Assembly (NCBI GenBank): GCA_009746045.1
Contig: RPFO01000017.1
Location: forward strand, 1,911,452-1,975,451
DNA from: Mesostigma viride
Taxonomy: Eukaryota > Streptophyta > Mesostigmatophyceae > Mesostigmatales > Mesostigmataceae
Direction of reading: 5' to 3'
DNA: 64,000 nucleotides
The translations under genes were made by a program, and so were the position numbers. The notes below the pieces were generated by a model. It was not told the origin of the DNA. It saw nothing but the letters and a program-made list of their open reading frames with translations, and made no database searches. Shown in pieces: positions 35,296 through 45,134 of the stretch; position 1 is the first letter of the stretch, and each line of letters opens with the position of its first letter.

Positions 35296-35725
35296 ATTGT
35301 CCTACGGATTTTTGCCTTTGCACCGTGTGCAGTTTTACCGGACGTTTGGAAACATGGCATGGCTAACGTAACGACTGACTAGCTAGACCTTTTAGGTGGT
35401 TTTCCATTTGCCGGTATGTCCTCGTAAATGGTGGGAGAGCGATCGCAGCAATGGTGCTCACCACTAAACACTCCCCGCCTGTTGGGCTCCAAAAACTCGC
35501 ACTGATCAAGCAAGCTGTTTCCGGCCCCACCGACTAGGTCATCTAGTCGCTCTTAGCGTACGCAAGCCATAATTTCAATGCACAAGGCTACACATTTCCA
35601 TCTCCATTCAATCAAATTCATCATCCTGAACGACTCGAAAACGCGGATAAGATAACGGCAGGCTCGAGCTACCATGGTCCGGATTCTCCAGATTTCTGGC
35701 CTGCGCTGGTTGTCTCATGGATATT
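35296..35725 (+). repeat. Dispersed repeat R1, copy d (holds the empty MITE site)
   Basis: Full match in order to R1 copy a from TTTTTGCCTTTGCACCGTGT to the right end CTGGCCTGCGCTGGTTGTCT. At about 35538-35555 it has the uninterrupted form of the site that the MITE occupies at 5618. Confidence 0.65.
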
Positions 35726-37133
35726 GATGGTCACTAAATCCACGTGATCGGTTGTGTCACGAGGACAAGTACCGCAGGCGTACTGCTTCACAAAAAAATT
35801 GGCGCAGTAGATAAGCCGGTGCATGGATGCCAAGTTTGGTAATGCAAAGCAAGCAAAACTGCCTTACATAACAAGCATTCAACAGGCATCACACGTTAAG
35901 CTAATCTGCCCGACACGGTTGGAAGTAACAATACTTACCGGTGCCTTCAGATCCATTCCAGGAACACGTGACGAACCTCCGTATACTTGCCTGTGAAATG
36001 ACCACGTCCCATAGAGAGCAAGCAAAAAGCTGTGAATGCATAAAAAATCACGCCTCAAAATCATAAAGTCTTGCTGCGCTTGCAACTTGACACCCTGCTA
36101 CAATAGACCCCCCGGTACAATGACTAGTACGGCCTACCTTTCAACCATTTTCCGTTGTCAAGAACAGTCCGGGCTGCAAATCGTCGCAAATCTAAGCTAC
36201 GCGGTCGAGATACAAGCTAATAAAACTCTGCGTAAACCATTCTCATTTCGATCATCATGTAACAGGGAATGACCGATTGGGTAAGTGTCTCGCCAACTAG
36301 TTTCGGCAGTCTACGACACACAGCAGGCATGCCCGCGCCAGTAATTAGGTACCGCCAGTTGTTGGCTTGTTGCCCCGTGGGCCGTGAATCGTGATGCTCC
36401 TTCCTCGGTGGCTCGGTGCCCGTATTTTGACTATTTTCCAAGTGGAAGGCCGAACACCGCATGGCCTAGTGAATTACAAAACATAATTGCTAGCTACTCG
36501 GGTCCTGCAGCAAGGCGGTCTATCTGCAGCCACAAATTAGTGTGGCGAAGACCAGGAAAAGAGGACAAGGACCAGAGATCTCTGCTGGCACTGATCACTG
36601 TACTTCTGGCCTATGCCCGTTTAATCGGGAATCCGGAATATATTTTGATGCCGTGCTGGAACGAACGTCAGAATAATTCGCCATTGACCGCAGATTTTGA
36701 CTGTGCTGCGGTGAAACCTGATATTGGAGCTATCAGCGTCTAATGTCATGCAATGGCGGGCGCCCAGAATTTCTCATAAACGAACATTTCACTTCTGCTC
36801 TTGTCCAGGAGTCTTCATTCTACAACCACGCGAAAAAGCGATAAGGCGCCGTTTTGCAATTTGCAATATTTGGCACGGATGGTGATTTATCAAGGTCCTG
36901 TTGCATCGGAATGCCGTCGCGCTACGAAAGTGACGTGGATACGCGTGACCCTGACAATTAAGACAATGGAACATTTGAAACCTACCGTGAATCGCAGGAT
37001 TCGCTCTTCCGCTGACAATTTTTCTTTTTATAACTGGTAGTGGGAAGTGGCCGGCAAAAAGTTAGTATAGGAGTCTTGTACCAGCGAGCGGCGTATTGTC
37101 GACGCGAGGCCGTGAGTACACGTTCCAGCGGCA
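35726..37133. other. Upstream region of the ADA1-like gene
   Basis: No repeat or coding exon recognised. Should hold the ADA1 promoter and 5' UTR. Confidence 0.35.
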
Positions 37134-39323
37134 ATGCCATCCCACCGCGTGAATCTGCATGACATAGTTGCCGAGCTGTCCAGCTCGGTCGTCCCCAATG
37201 AGCAAATTCGAGTGTACATGGACCTCCTGTCGCGCTTCATCTTGTACAAGCTGTCGAAAGCAGAGCTAGATTTGCTGGTGCCGAGCGTGATCGGGAAGGT
37301 CAACGTCCACCTTCACAACAAGTTCATCCGCGCAATTCTCGCGAACGCCAGCAGCGGCGAGCCGCCTGCGTACGTGGAAGCGCACCGGCGGCTCTGCTCC
37401 CTGGATAACGCCAGCGCCCACTGCCTGGGGGCCGCGGACAAGCTAGCCAAGCCTCCCTCCGAGCCAGGCTCCCACCGCAGCGCTCATTTCAACGATGGCG
37501 ATCCAGACGCGTCGAGAGACGCACGAAATGGTCCCCATGGCCCATCTACTTTTGGCACGTCCCTCGGCCAACCGCGCCGCAAGCGCAGCATTGGCCACGG
37601 GGACGCCCAGCGCGATGTGCTGGCATCCCTGGGCGTGCTCGCCCGTGACGTGAGCAGTGAGCCGCTCCCGCCGGACGCCTGGAAAGCCAGCGAGCGGCTG
37701 CTCACAAAACGCGTCAAGCTGGTCAAGTCCACTGAGCAGCTGCCAGCAGTGGCAGAACCCCCCGCCAGCTCATCGCTCCCTCGGCCATCAGCACCCTCCC
37801 ATCCATCCTTAATTGCTGCTGCCGCCACCGGGGCGTCATCTGGGGCCGCCTCTGCTGGCGTCCGGGACGACGAGCTTGACGCCCGCATTTCCGCACGGGC
37901 GTTGCGGCTGGTAGCACCCCAGGAGGCGCTGCTGCCGCCGTGCCAGCTGTCCATACAACCGCCCCTGGGGGTGTTCCATCGGGTACCTCCCTGGAGTGCC
38001 ATGACCGCTGGTGACGGCGGCGCGAATGAAGGTAGCGGCGGGGCCACGGCAACGGCCACAGGTGGCAGTGGTGGTGACTTGCCCGTTCCTGTGCCAGCAG
38101 GCAGCAAGGCCGCGGGTGCCAGCAGCAAGGTGCCTACGACACCAGAGAAACCGACGGGGGCGAGTGCCGCCGCCGCAAAGCATAAACGGCACGTCCAGCT
38201 GAGCAGCTCGCCACCCAACGCGTTTGCGGCAATCGGCGGCGCGGCTGCAAGCAATAACAGCAAGCAGCGGGTCGTGACCAACGCCACCGGGGGCATGGAT
38301 ACCAGCCGGGAGGGGGGAGGTGCCGGTGCCGTCGCAGCTACCCTGGGAGCTGGGCCTGTTACAGATGCCAGCAACAACAACAGCATCACCGATGGCAAGG
38401 GCGACGCGGCACAAGTTGCCAGCCAGGGTGGCAAAGCCACACCAGGGACTGTTGGATGGGCCGCATCCGACAAGCCCCCAGGGACAGGTGTCGGCGGGGC
38501 ATCCACCGTGACCTGCCAGGGCCCCGTATTCGCCCAGACATGGATAGCTTTGTCCCACAGCAGTGCGGCCGCTAGTGCCGCTGCGGTTCCTACCGCACAG
38601 GCTGCCCCCACCGGCCCCTCCCCCACACCCCCATCATGCCCTCCGCCTCCCTCACGCGTGCACAGCGTGGTGGGCGTGCCACTAGGCAGTGCCGCGTGCG
38701 ACGTGGGTGCGCGCCAGCTGGGCCACGTCTACCAGCACATGCTCTCGGTCGCGCAGGCGCATGGTGTCAGGGCGGTCGATCCATCGGCCGCCGTCCTGGT
38801 CGCCGCTGCCACCGACCGACTGCTACGGTCCGTGCTGGCGTCCTGCGTGCAACTGGTGCAGGGACCCAGGAGGAGGTGCCTCGCGGAGCAAGGGCAGGGG
38901 CAGGGGCAAGCCCAAGTGCAGGGGCAGGGGCAGGGGCAGGCGCATGCTGCTGGCTTGGCCCCTCGACTACCCGCGAATGCAGCTGCTGGTGGGCCACCAT
39001 TGGGCCGACCTGGTATGGTGACGGATGCTGGTGGTGCGGCTACCCAAGCCCATCCATCCCTTGTGCCTGCTCCGGCTGCGTCTGCTACAGCGGTTGCAGC
39101 ACCACCCCCTGGCCTCACCCCTGGCGGCGCCGGCCCCATCTCGGTCCCATCGGCAGCCTCTGCACCGCAGGGTGTGGCCGAGGCAGCTGTGACGGGTGTC
39201 AGGACTATCAGCGGTCGTGAGCTGTGGCTGGCATTGCAGATGGAGCAGGTGTGGAACCAGCCGGCGGCGTTGGCGGGGTCGGAAGCAGCCATCACCATGG
39301 AGCGCGCGTTGCTGCTGCTGTGA
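37134..39323 (+). CDS. ADA1: ADA1/TADA1-like SAGA coactivator subunit, intronless
   Basis: 729 codons in one exon. Ada1 is a structural subunit of the SAGA histone acetyltransferase complex in the nucleus. The N-terminus (residues ~5-70) fits the SAGA-Tad1 domain: VNLHDIVAELSSSVVPNEQI, MDLLSRFILYKLSKAELDLL and VNVHLHNKFIRAILANAS, which is the conserved LHN..+++I+ block. A nuclear-type basic patch PRRKRS lies near residue 148. The middle (~215-520) is low-complexity Ala/Gly/Ser/Pro. The C-terminal part (~520-729) has GHVYQHMLSVAQAHGV and DRLLRSVLASCVQLV, fitting the histone-fold region, and ends ISGRELWLALQMEQVWNQ. A Gln/Gly tract lies near 38890-38940. Long antisense frames here are shadows. 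Its lack of introns contrasts with IMP4 and PTH2. Family call is by motif, without a search. Confidence 0.8.
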   Translation: MPSHRVNLHDIVAELSSSVVPNEQIRVYMDLLSRFILYKLSKAELDLLVPSVIGKVNVHLHNKFIRAILANASSGEPPAYVEAHRRLCSLDNASAHCLGAADKLAKPPSEPGSHRSAHFNDGDPDASRDARNGPHGPSTFGTSLGQPRRKRSIGHGDAQRDVLASLGVLARDVSSEPLPPDAWKASERLLTKRVKLVKSTEQLPAVAEPPASSSLPRPSAPSHPSLIAAAATGASSGAASAGVRDDELDARISARALRLVAPQEALLPPCQLSIQPPLGVFHRVPPWSAMTAGDGGANEGSGGATATATGGSGGDLPVPVPAGSKAAGASSKVPTTPEKPTGASAAAAKHKRHVQLSSSPPNAFAAIGGAAASNNSKQRVVTNATGGMDTSREGGGAGAVAATLGAGPVTDASNNNSITDGKGDAAQVASQGGKATPGTVGWAASDKPPGTGVGGASTVTCQGPVFAQTWIALSHSSAAASAAAVPTAQAAPTGPSPTPPSCPPPPSRVHSVVGVPLGSAACDVGARQLGHVYQHMLSVAQAHGVRAVDPSAAVLVAAATDRLLRSVLASCVQLVQGPRRRCLAEQGQGQGQAQVQGQGQGQAHAAGLAPRLPANAAAGGPPLGRPGMVTDAGGAATQAHPSLVPAPAASATAVAAPPPGLTPGGAGPISVPSAASAPQGVAEAAVTGVRTISGRELWLALQMEQVWNQPAALAGSEAAITMERALLLL

Positions 39324-39464
39324 TGTGCACAGGGGACTGTATCTAGAGCTCTGGAGCTCCACTTAGAACTGTATATGAATCAAACAGCCAGCGCACGCCT
39401 GTGTATCAGTCAATAACGAATACTCACACAGGTATTTCATCAAAACAATGCAGGGAAAAGAGAC

Positions 39465-39650
39465 CTATATATGTTGTCTCACTCAGTCGGGTAGTTTCTT
39501 GATATAAAGCCAACCTCCATTCATCCGCATTCATCCTGAAGGAGTCATCAAACGCAGATAAGGTAAAGGCAGGCTCGAGCTTCTATGTACATAGTCCAGA
39601 TCTTGCAGATTTCAGGTCTGCACTGGTTATCTCGTTGATATAGCCTCGTT
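39465..39650 (+). repeat. R1-related right-end copy
   Basis: CAGGCTCGAGCTTCTATGTA..CAGATTTCAGGTCTGCACTGG is a diverged R1 right end. An inverse left piece, TGAGACAACCAGCGCAGGCC, is at 39878-39897. Confidence 0.45.
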
Positions 39651-39959
39651 CACAACCTCCCTTTATAGTTACAAGTGCCTCTGTCAATTTGGAGAGTACG
39701 TCTCGGGGTATGAAATTTGATCGAGTCGGTGCCTTTTCATCGCAATAAGAGTTCAACATATCGTGCTAGGTACAGCAGCGAGGTCAAGTAGAGCTGCCGC
39801 TTTTCTGCGAGTGATCCTCGTTTACGTTAACAACAATATTTTTTTTCGCTGCCTTGTTTCTTACAGTTCCTCATCAGTGAGACAACCAGCGCAGGCCAGC
39901 TCGTCATATGTCCATGCGAGTGATCCCTTATATATTTCATATATCCACCAAGTGGGTGC

Positions 39960-40314
39960 AAGATCGCTTGATTCACGTACTGGCCTTCAGCTTTGCCGTC
40001 AGGCCAGCAGGCCTGTCACGTCCGTATATATAGTGGTGCTCCTGGCCTACGGCGACGTCGGGCACCATCGTGTGGTGCCCTTTGTCCTGGAGGAGTTTGG
40101 GGCCATGGGGCCCCTGACCTCCGCCTTCTTCAAGGAGTGTTGCCGGCTCCGGGAGGACCGGCTGGACCTGGAGGGCCAGCGGGCCCCATGGTCGGCGCGG
40201 ACCTGGACGTCATATTGGCGTCAGCGCTTGTCGGTGGCGCTGACTCGGGCCATGGCGGACATCATGCTCCGCCGTACGCGGGCTGATTTTGCGGTGCAGC
40301 AGGGCTATTAGGTT
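39960..40314 (+). pseudogene. Possible retroelement ORF C-terminal remnant
   Basis: The frame ends VVPFVLEEFGAMGPLTSAFF, KECCRLREDRLDLEG, SYWRQRLSVALTRAMADIML. The pattern FVLEEFGAMGP followed by a basic helix and a RLSVAL.RA..DIML box resembles the C-termini of some green-algal and animal reverse transcriptase ORFs. No RT core upstream. Weak call. Confidence 0.3.
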
Positions 40315-40514
40315 CCTCCCGTTAGGCGTTTCCATTGGTCTTATCGTAGTATAGAGCTTTGACATGGCTCTGTATATAGGTTTATAGCTGGGCGTTTGCT
40401 TTGGTTTGAGTGATTTCACTCTGCTGTAAGTAATTATATTTTTAATATATAGTGGATCACACACATGAGTGCTCTATTGCAGTGAGTATGTCTTCCAAGT
40501 GATAGTCTAGGACA

Positions 40515-40546
40515 TTAATTAATTAATTAATTAATTAATTAATTAA
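40515..40546. repeat. (TTAA)n tract at the left edge of the PLV
   Basis: Eight or so TTAA units end exactly where the terminal inverted repeat begins. TTAA also follows the right end (62646-62649). Confidence 0.8.
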
Positions 40547-40659
40547 GTAGCTTCCATCATCATTCCGTCATCGCGACTAGGAGAAGTGCACCACCCTTAT
40601 GCTGGCATCTGCCACCCCTATAGTGACCCTATAGTGACCGCGGCCTAGGATGGGTCTCA

Positions 40660-40690
40660 CCCTAAGCCCTAAACCCTAAAACCCTAAACC
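40660..40690 (+). repeat. Telomere-like CCCTAAA tract in left TIR
   Basis: Four consecutive units with variants: CCCTAAG, CCCTAAA, CCCTAAAA, CCCTAAA. This is the plant/algal telomere repeat in the C-rich strand orientation. Confidence 0.8.
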
Positions 40691-40805
40691 ACTTGCAAAA
40701 ACAGAAGTGCCCCCCTGCCACCACTGCTCACCAGGCTGTGACATTTAGGCTGGCATCTGTCACCACCCCGGCAGTTGTGATGGTGTGTTTGGGGTGTGAC
40801 AAGGA

Positions 40806-41183
40806 TGGCGAAAAATTGTCCTTAGTTACTCTTAAGAGAAAGAACGGACAATTTTTCGCCACCCGCCACCCCTTGGCGCGGGTCATGGGAGGTGTTTTGT
40901 CAAGGTGTGAGAGTGATGGCGAAAAATTGTCCTTAGTTACTCTTAAGAGAAAGAACGGACAATTTTTCGCCACCCTGCCACCCCTTGGCGCGGGTCATAG
41001 GAGGTGTTTTGTCAAGGTGTGAGAGTGATGGCGAAAAATTGTCCTTAGTTACTCTTAAGAGAAAGAACGGACAATTTTTCGCCACCCCCCCCACTGGCCG
41101 GCGCTGAGGTGGCGTGGGTTGTTGGATGTGGCGAAAAATTGCACGTACTTACTCTTAAGAAAAGACCGCCCAATTTTTCGCCA
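40806..41183. repeat. Four 56 bp palindromes in left TIR
   Basis: Units at 40806-40861, 40917-40972, 41029-41084 and 41129-41183. Each starts TGGCGAAAAATTG and ends with its inverse CAATTTTTCGCCA, centred on CTCTTAAGAG. Three are near-identical (arms TGGCGAAAAATTGTCC / GGACAATTTTTCGCCA). The innermost is diverged between the arms but keeps the outer symmetry. Spacing is 100-112 bp. Confidence 0.92.
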
Positions 41184-41349
41184 TGTCCTCGCAGGGTGAG
41201 GGAGCCGGCGAGGGCCGCGCGGCGGGGTGTGACCGGAACCGGATCGACGTCTACTCGAAGACGAGGAGACAGTGAGCGCGACGTCTTGGAGGTTGTAAAC
41301 CGTTTTTACAAAGAAATGCATGGCAGAAAAACAGGCTTTAATATTAAAA

Positions 41350-42126
41350 CTACTTATCCGCTCCCTGCAGGAAAGGAGCGATTTCATCCATCGACAGGCC
41401 AGACAACGACGTGATCGAATAATCCTTCTCATCGCCCCACCACGAGGGTTTATACCTATCAAGAAACGCATGCATGTCCGCCTTCGAAATTTCCAAGCAA
41501 CCACCGCCACGGCTATTGCCCTTCGCCCCCTTGGCATAAATTCCTAGAGTCGGGTTCAACAAGCTGTTGATGAGACCGCTGCATTGCGCAAAAGACAAAC
41601 TACCAGCCTCGCCTGCCCTCCGCCGGTATCCAAATGTTGAGCGCATGAACCAGGCCTTGTCGGCAATTTCGCTATCAATTTTATTCCCTAGTGCAATCGT
41701 CTCGTCGCGCGTCAACTTCATTGTGAGATTGGACGGATCAGCCGTCGTGATGAAGTCGATGATAGGCGTCCCTTCTAGTAGCTTGAGCGTAATGGCCAGA
41801 GACTGTGCTAGTCCAAAACGAGAATACGCCTTCAAATCAAACAAGGACTCTGACTTCTGCAGAATCAACAGATTGTCTCTAAAATGCTCCTTGGTTCCTA
41901 GTCCCGTCAACTTCGAATATTGCCGAACGCCAACGTACGCCTTCCTCCCCATCTCCTTGTCCAGAATTTGAGGGAGCTCGTCGTCGATGAGATCATACGG
42001 AATCTCGTACAACCGATGAGTCAATTCGTACACCGCCTTCAGACGCATTTCGTACGGTGAAAGTGGAACCGTGCCGCCGATTCTCCCCTCTAGATCCTTG
42101 TACTCCTCCTCGCTCAGAAGCACCAC
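41350..42126 (-). CDS. PLV part: replication-module ORF, unknown fold
   Basis: About 258 codons, same strand as the primase-helicase and only a few bases beyond it. It includes MRLKAVYELTHRLYEIPYDL, QSLAITLKLLEGTPIIDFIT and a final WWGDEKDYSITSLSGLSMDE. Mostly helical by composition, no recognised motif. Position suggests a role tied to the helicase. Part of a fossil element. Confidence 0.55.
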   Translation of the reverse strand: MVLLSEEEYKDLEGRIGGTVPLSPYEMRLKAVYELTHRLYEIPYDLIDDELPQILDKEMGRKAYVGVRQYSKLTGLGTKEHFRDNLLILQKSESLFDLKAYSRFGLAQSLAITLKLLEGTPIIDFITTADPSNLTMKLTRDETIALGNKIDSEIADKAWFMRSTFGYRRRAGEAGSLSFAQCSGLINSLLNPTLGIYAKGAKGNSRGGGCLEISKADMHAFLDRYKPSWWGDEKDYSITSLSGLSMDEIAPFLQGADK

Positions 42127-42149
42127 CTCCCTGTCCTTGTCTGGATCTT

Positions 42150-44936
42150 CTAGTACCGGAAGCGGGGGGCGTCGATGTCCCCCAACTCCTCCACTGCCGA
42201 CACCTCCACGCCGTAGTCCTCCGTCAGTATCTTGATGAGATTTCCCTTGTAATGGGACCTCGACACCGCGAGATCTTGCTGGTTCCGGCAGAAGAGGCGG
42301 AATTTGGGACAGTTTCTGTCATAGATACGCGACTTGTCCGCGCTCCAGTCGCAGACTACGTCGGCGTTGTCGAACAGCAGCTGGATGAGCGCAGTGTCCC
42401 CCGCGATCATGTTCTCGACGATCGTACCGTAGTCCGTTGGAGGCCTGTCAAGAAGCGAAGTCGTGTCTCGATAGAAGATGACCATCTCTCCCTTGACTAA
42501 GTGGCGCACCCTGAAAATTTGCTGGAGGGTTGTCGTGTAGCTCGCGTAGTGGTCCCCGTTGATGAAGAGTCCCACCATGCTGTCGAACGTGTGCTCCGTG
42601 TAGCTGACTCCAACCGTGATCGTGGGGCTGAAGATCAAAAAGTCCAAGTCAGCCCACGCAGCATTCGCGCCAAACTCCAGATCCTCCTTGCTCGTCAGAC
42701 TAGTGTAGAGACGCCCGTTCTTGCGCTTGTCGATGAAGGGTTTGAGTGCCTCATACGCCATGGCGGCCTCTTTTTTGCCAGACATTGGGCAGAAAATCCT
42801 CTCTCCGGCCTCTATCCTCCTCTCACACTCAGTAACAAACCTGTCCACGCAGACCTTTCGCCAGTTCTTTTCTGATGTCACATCCACCCATCGCAGAGTC
42901 CTGTTGGTAGGGCGCCGGAAGGTGTTGCAATCCACCTCCATAGTATCCGCCGCGCGATAGGCCGCTATGAACTCGTATACCTTTCGAGTAACGGTAGCGT
43001 CTAGCGCAATCACGACCTTGGACATCTCAATGAGCCTGATGAACTTCCTCAACACCTCGCGCTTGTATTTCATGTGGCCCTGCGAAATCGCGGTGAGGGT
43101 GTTATATATTTCGTCTAGGATGAGGAGATCGAACGGTTGGTCTGTGACGCGCAAGATGCTGTTAAGAACGACCAGCACCCTGTCATCAGACATCATTCCC
43201 TTCGGACCGCTGAGGTAGTGACGGAAATTCGGGTCATTGGACAAGATATGGAACGCGTTGTCCTCCCATGCAATCGTCCTCCCGCGCTCGCCAAGAGACT
43301 TGTAGTTGCGATCCTCCTCCTTGGACAGGCTGATGTTAGCCACCATGCAGCACACGCGGATACCTGGATCCCTCCTCACCGCCTCGTTGACGAGTTCACG
43401 AATCCTCTCAGATTTACCTGTCCCGCAGTTGGACTGGACGAGGATGGTGCTCTTGTGCGGGCCTCTAAATAGCGCATCCCAGCTGAAAGGCCTGATTTTC
43501 TCGGACGAGTACGTGTGAGTGAACGGCACTTTGTCCGAGTCCGCGAGCTTCATCACGGGCGGGGAGATCTCGATGAATCGGTGCTGTGAGTCCTGGTGGC
43601 ATCTGTACTGTACAGCGCCATTAGGGAGTAGCAGGTTATAAGGCCCGTTGTTGTCGTGTATCTTGAGGCAGATCCTGCATAACGGATCCACAGAGTCGAC
43701 GGAGTACTTGACGAACGTTGCGACACCTCGATCGGATTCTTTACAGGTTGTGCGCATATACTTGCATCCAGGCGAAAACTTTTTCATTGCTTCGATGGAT
43801 GGCGAGATGTCCAGGCCCCGAGGTGGTGGGATAGTCTTCCCATACCCTCGAAACACTGTATGGCTCGTTTCGGATAGTTCCGCATCATCGACATGGGGGA
43901 GCCGGGTCAGTCCCTCTTCGTTGAAGACAGTCACCAAATATTCGCCGACGTCGGAACTACCCCCTGGGACTGGGCGGAGGTACGCGTCCTCGCCGCTGTC
44001 TCCGCGCTTCTTCATCCCTATCATGCGAAAGGCCCGGTACCTCGAATAGATCATTCTATCGTAGCAAAACTTGATGTCGTGTTTAGGCGCCCAAACGCCA
44101 GTTGTTTTCTCCACAATCGGGTTCCCGTTCGCGTGCATGTCCTCCCAATCCTCTTTCGAGTGCTGGGACTTGACGAGTCTCTGGCACACCTCAGACTGAT
44201 ATCCTGAAGATAAATCCATCGCGCACTGAAGAAGAAACGACTGAAAAAGCTCTCCCATCTTGACACGATCCTCCATTGTCGGGATGTAGATCGTCGGCAC
44301 CGTGACATGAACAGAGTTCTTGAAAATGCCGCTCCTGACGCGATGGCCAATAAGGACCCGCATATCTCGCTCTTCCTCGACATTTATCTCGTACACGTCG
44401 TTGAAGAACATGGATATGGCCGCTTTTGCGTACTTCTCCAGCTGGTAGTCGATGGGTTCTTCCGTTTCCCAGTCAAAATCGAAATATGGGACGACGCTCA
44501 CGTCGGGGGATAGAATTTCTAGCAAATGCGGATCGCTTGTTGATAACTCCGCATGGGTCTTGATCAAGTCCTCCCTGCACCCGAAAGCGGCATACATGTT
44601 CGTTTTTTTGTACGTGTTCAGCGCCATGATGTACTTCATCCCACGAGAGCGACCATACGCCTCCGAAGCGTCTTGGGGTTTTTCCTCTTCGTACGAGTAC
44701 ATCACCCCTGGCGTCCGAGCAAAGAAAGGCGTATCTTTCGACGCGAACCACAGAGGAACAAATTCCGCGGCGGTCGACATCTTAGAGGTTGTGTGAGCGC
44801 AAGAGTGTGGATTGTCGTGGGAGAGTCCGCCTTTATTCCCGTGGGAGATCTCCCACGAGGAATCGAATCGTGTCGGCTTGTCGGTTACGTCGTGTCGGTC
44901 GACCGTGTCGTCATGCAGGTTGAAGTTCGAGACCAT
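42150..44936 (-). CDS. PLV part: archaeo-eukaryotic primase fused to UL9-like origin-binding helicase
   Basis: About 928 codons; an internal ATG (MSTAAEFVPLW) is a likelier start than the first ATG. The N-terminal half has primase features: VVPYFDFDWE (metal-binding DxD), FKNSVHVTVPT (catalytic His region) and MIYSRYRAFRMIGMKK (nucleotide-binding arginine block). A Cys/His cluster follows (CRICLKIHDNN..YRCHQDSQH), as in UL52-type primases. The C-terminal half is a superfamily 2 helicase: Walker A VQSNCGTGKSERI, Walker B LLILDEIYN, then FSPTITVGVSYTEHTF and LQQIFRVRH, matching motifs V and VI of herpesvirus UL9-type (Herpes_ori_bp) proteins. It would prime and unwind element DNA at its origin. 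It is the only replication enzyme seen in the element. Confidence 0.85.
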   Translation of the reverse strand: MVSNFNLHDDTVDRHDVTDKPTRFDSSWEISHGNKGGLSHDNPHSCAHTTSKMSTAAEFVPLWFASKDTPFFARTPGVMYSYEEEKPQDASEAYGRSRGMKYIMALNTYKKTNMYAAFGCREDLIKTHAELSTSDPHLLEILSPDVSVVPYFDFDWETEEPIDYQLEKYAKAAISMFFNDVYEINVEEERDMRVLIGHRVRSGIFKNSVHVTVPTIYIPTMEDRVKMGELFQSFLLQCAMDLSSGYQSEVCQRLVKSQHSKEDWEDMHANGNPIVEKTTGVWAPKHDIKFCYDRMIYSRYRAFRMIGMKKRGDSGEDAYLRPVPGGSSDVGEYLVTVFNEEGLTRLPHVDDAELSETSHTVFRGYGKTIPPPRGLDISPSIEAMKKFSPGCKYMRTTCKESDRGVATFVKYSVDSVDPLCRICLKIHDNNGPYNLLLPNGAVQYRCHQDSQHRFIEISPPVMKLADSDKVPFTHTYSSEKIRPFSWDALFRGPHKSTILVQSNCGTGKSERIRELVNEAVRRDPGIRVCCMVANISLSKEEDRNYKSLGERGRTIAWEDNAFHILSNDPNFRHYLSGPKGMMSDDRVLVVLNSILRVTDQPFDLLILDEIYNTLTAISQGHMKYKREVLRKFIRLIEMSKVVIALDATVTRKVYEFIAAYRAADTMEVDCNTFRRPTNRTLRWVDVTSEKNWRKVCVDRFVTECERRIEAGERIFCPMSGKKEAAMAYEALKPFIDKRKNGRLYTSLTSKEDLEFGANAAWADLDFLIFSPTITVGVSYTEHTFDSMVGLFINGDHYASYTTTLQQIFRVRHLVKGEMVIFYRDTTSLLDRPPTDYGTIVENMIAGDTALIQLLFDNADVVCDWSADKSRIYDRNCPKFRLFCRNQQDLAVSRSHYKGNLIKILTEDYGVEVSAVEELGDIDAPRFRY

Positions 44937-45134
44937 TCTGGAAGGTTGTATACCGTATGCTTAGAAAAAAAAAGTTTCGATTAAAAAATTTCAGTTCGTT
45001 TAAAAACCACATAAACCCTCGAACCTCGACCCTCAAGAAAAATGGTCCCATGGAACTTTTTTATTTCCTGTATAATGCATGCGGTTTAGGATATCATTTT
45101 CGACATTCATGAAAATTTCCCACGGGAAAACTGT
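44937..45134. other. PLV short intergenic region
   Basis: AT-rich, about 200 bp between the recombinase and primase-helicase genes; likely holds the promoter of the latter. No structured site seen. Confidence 0.4.

Larger units (their letters stand above)
40547..41231 (+). repeat. PLV left terminal inverted repeat (685 bp)
   Basis: Inverse match to 61951-62645, ending inward at GCGCGGCGGGGTGTG. The right arm is longer by one 11 bp unit (ACGGAATGATG) and one base shorter in a C-run. Confidence 0.93.

Noticed and set aside
37484-38626. 380-codon open frame on the minus strand
   Set aside because: It is antisense to the ADA1-like gene and arises from GC-rich low-complexity codons; no motif of its own.
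42057-43472. Plus-strand frames over the primase-helicase
   Set aside because: Shadows of the minus-strand gene, without conserved motifs.
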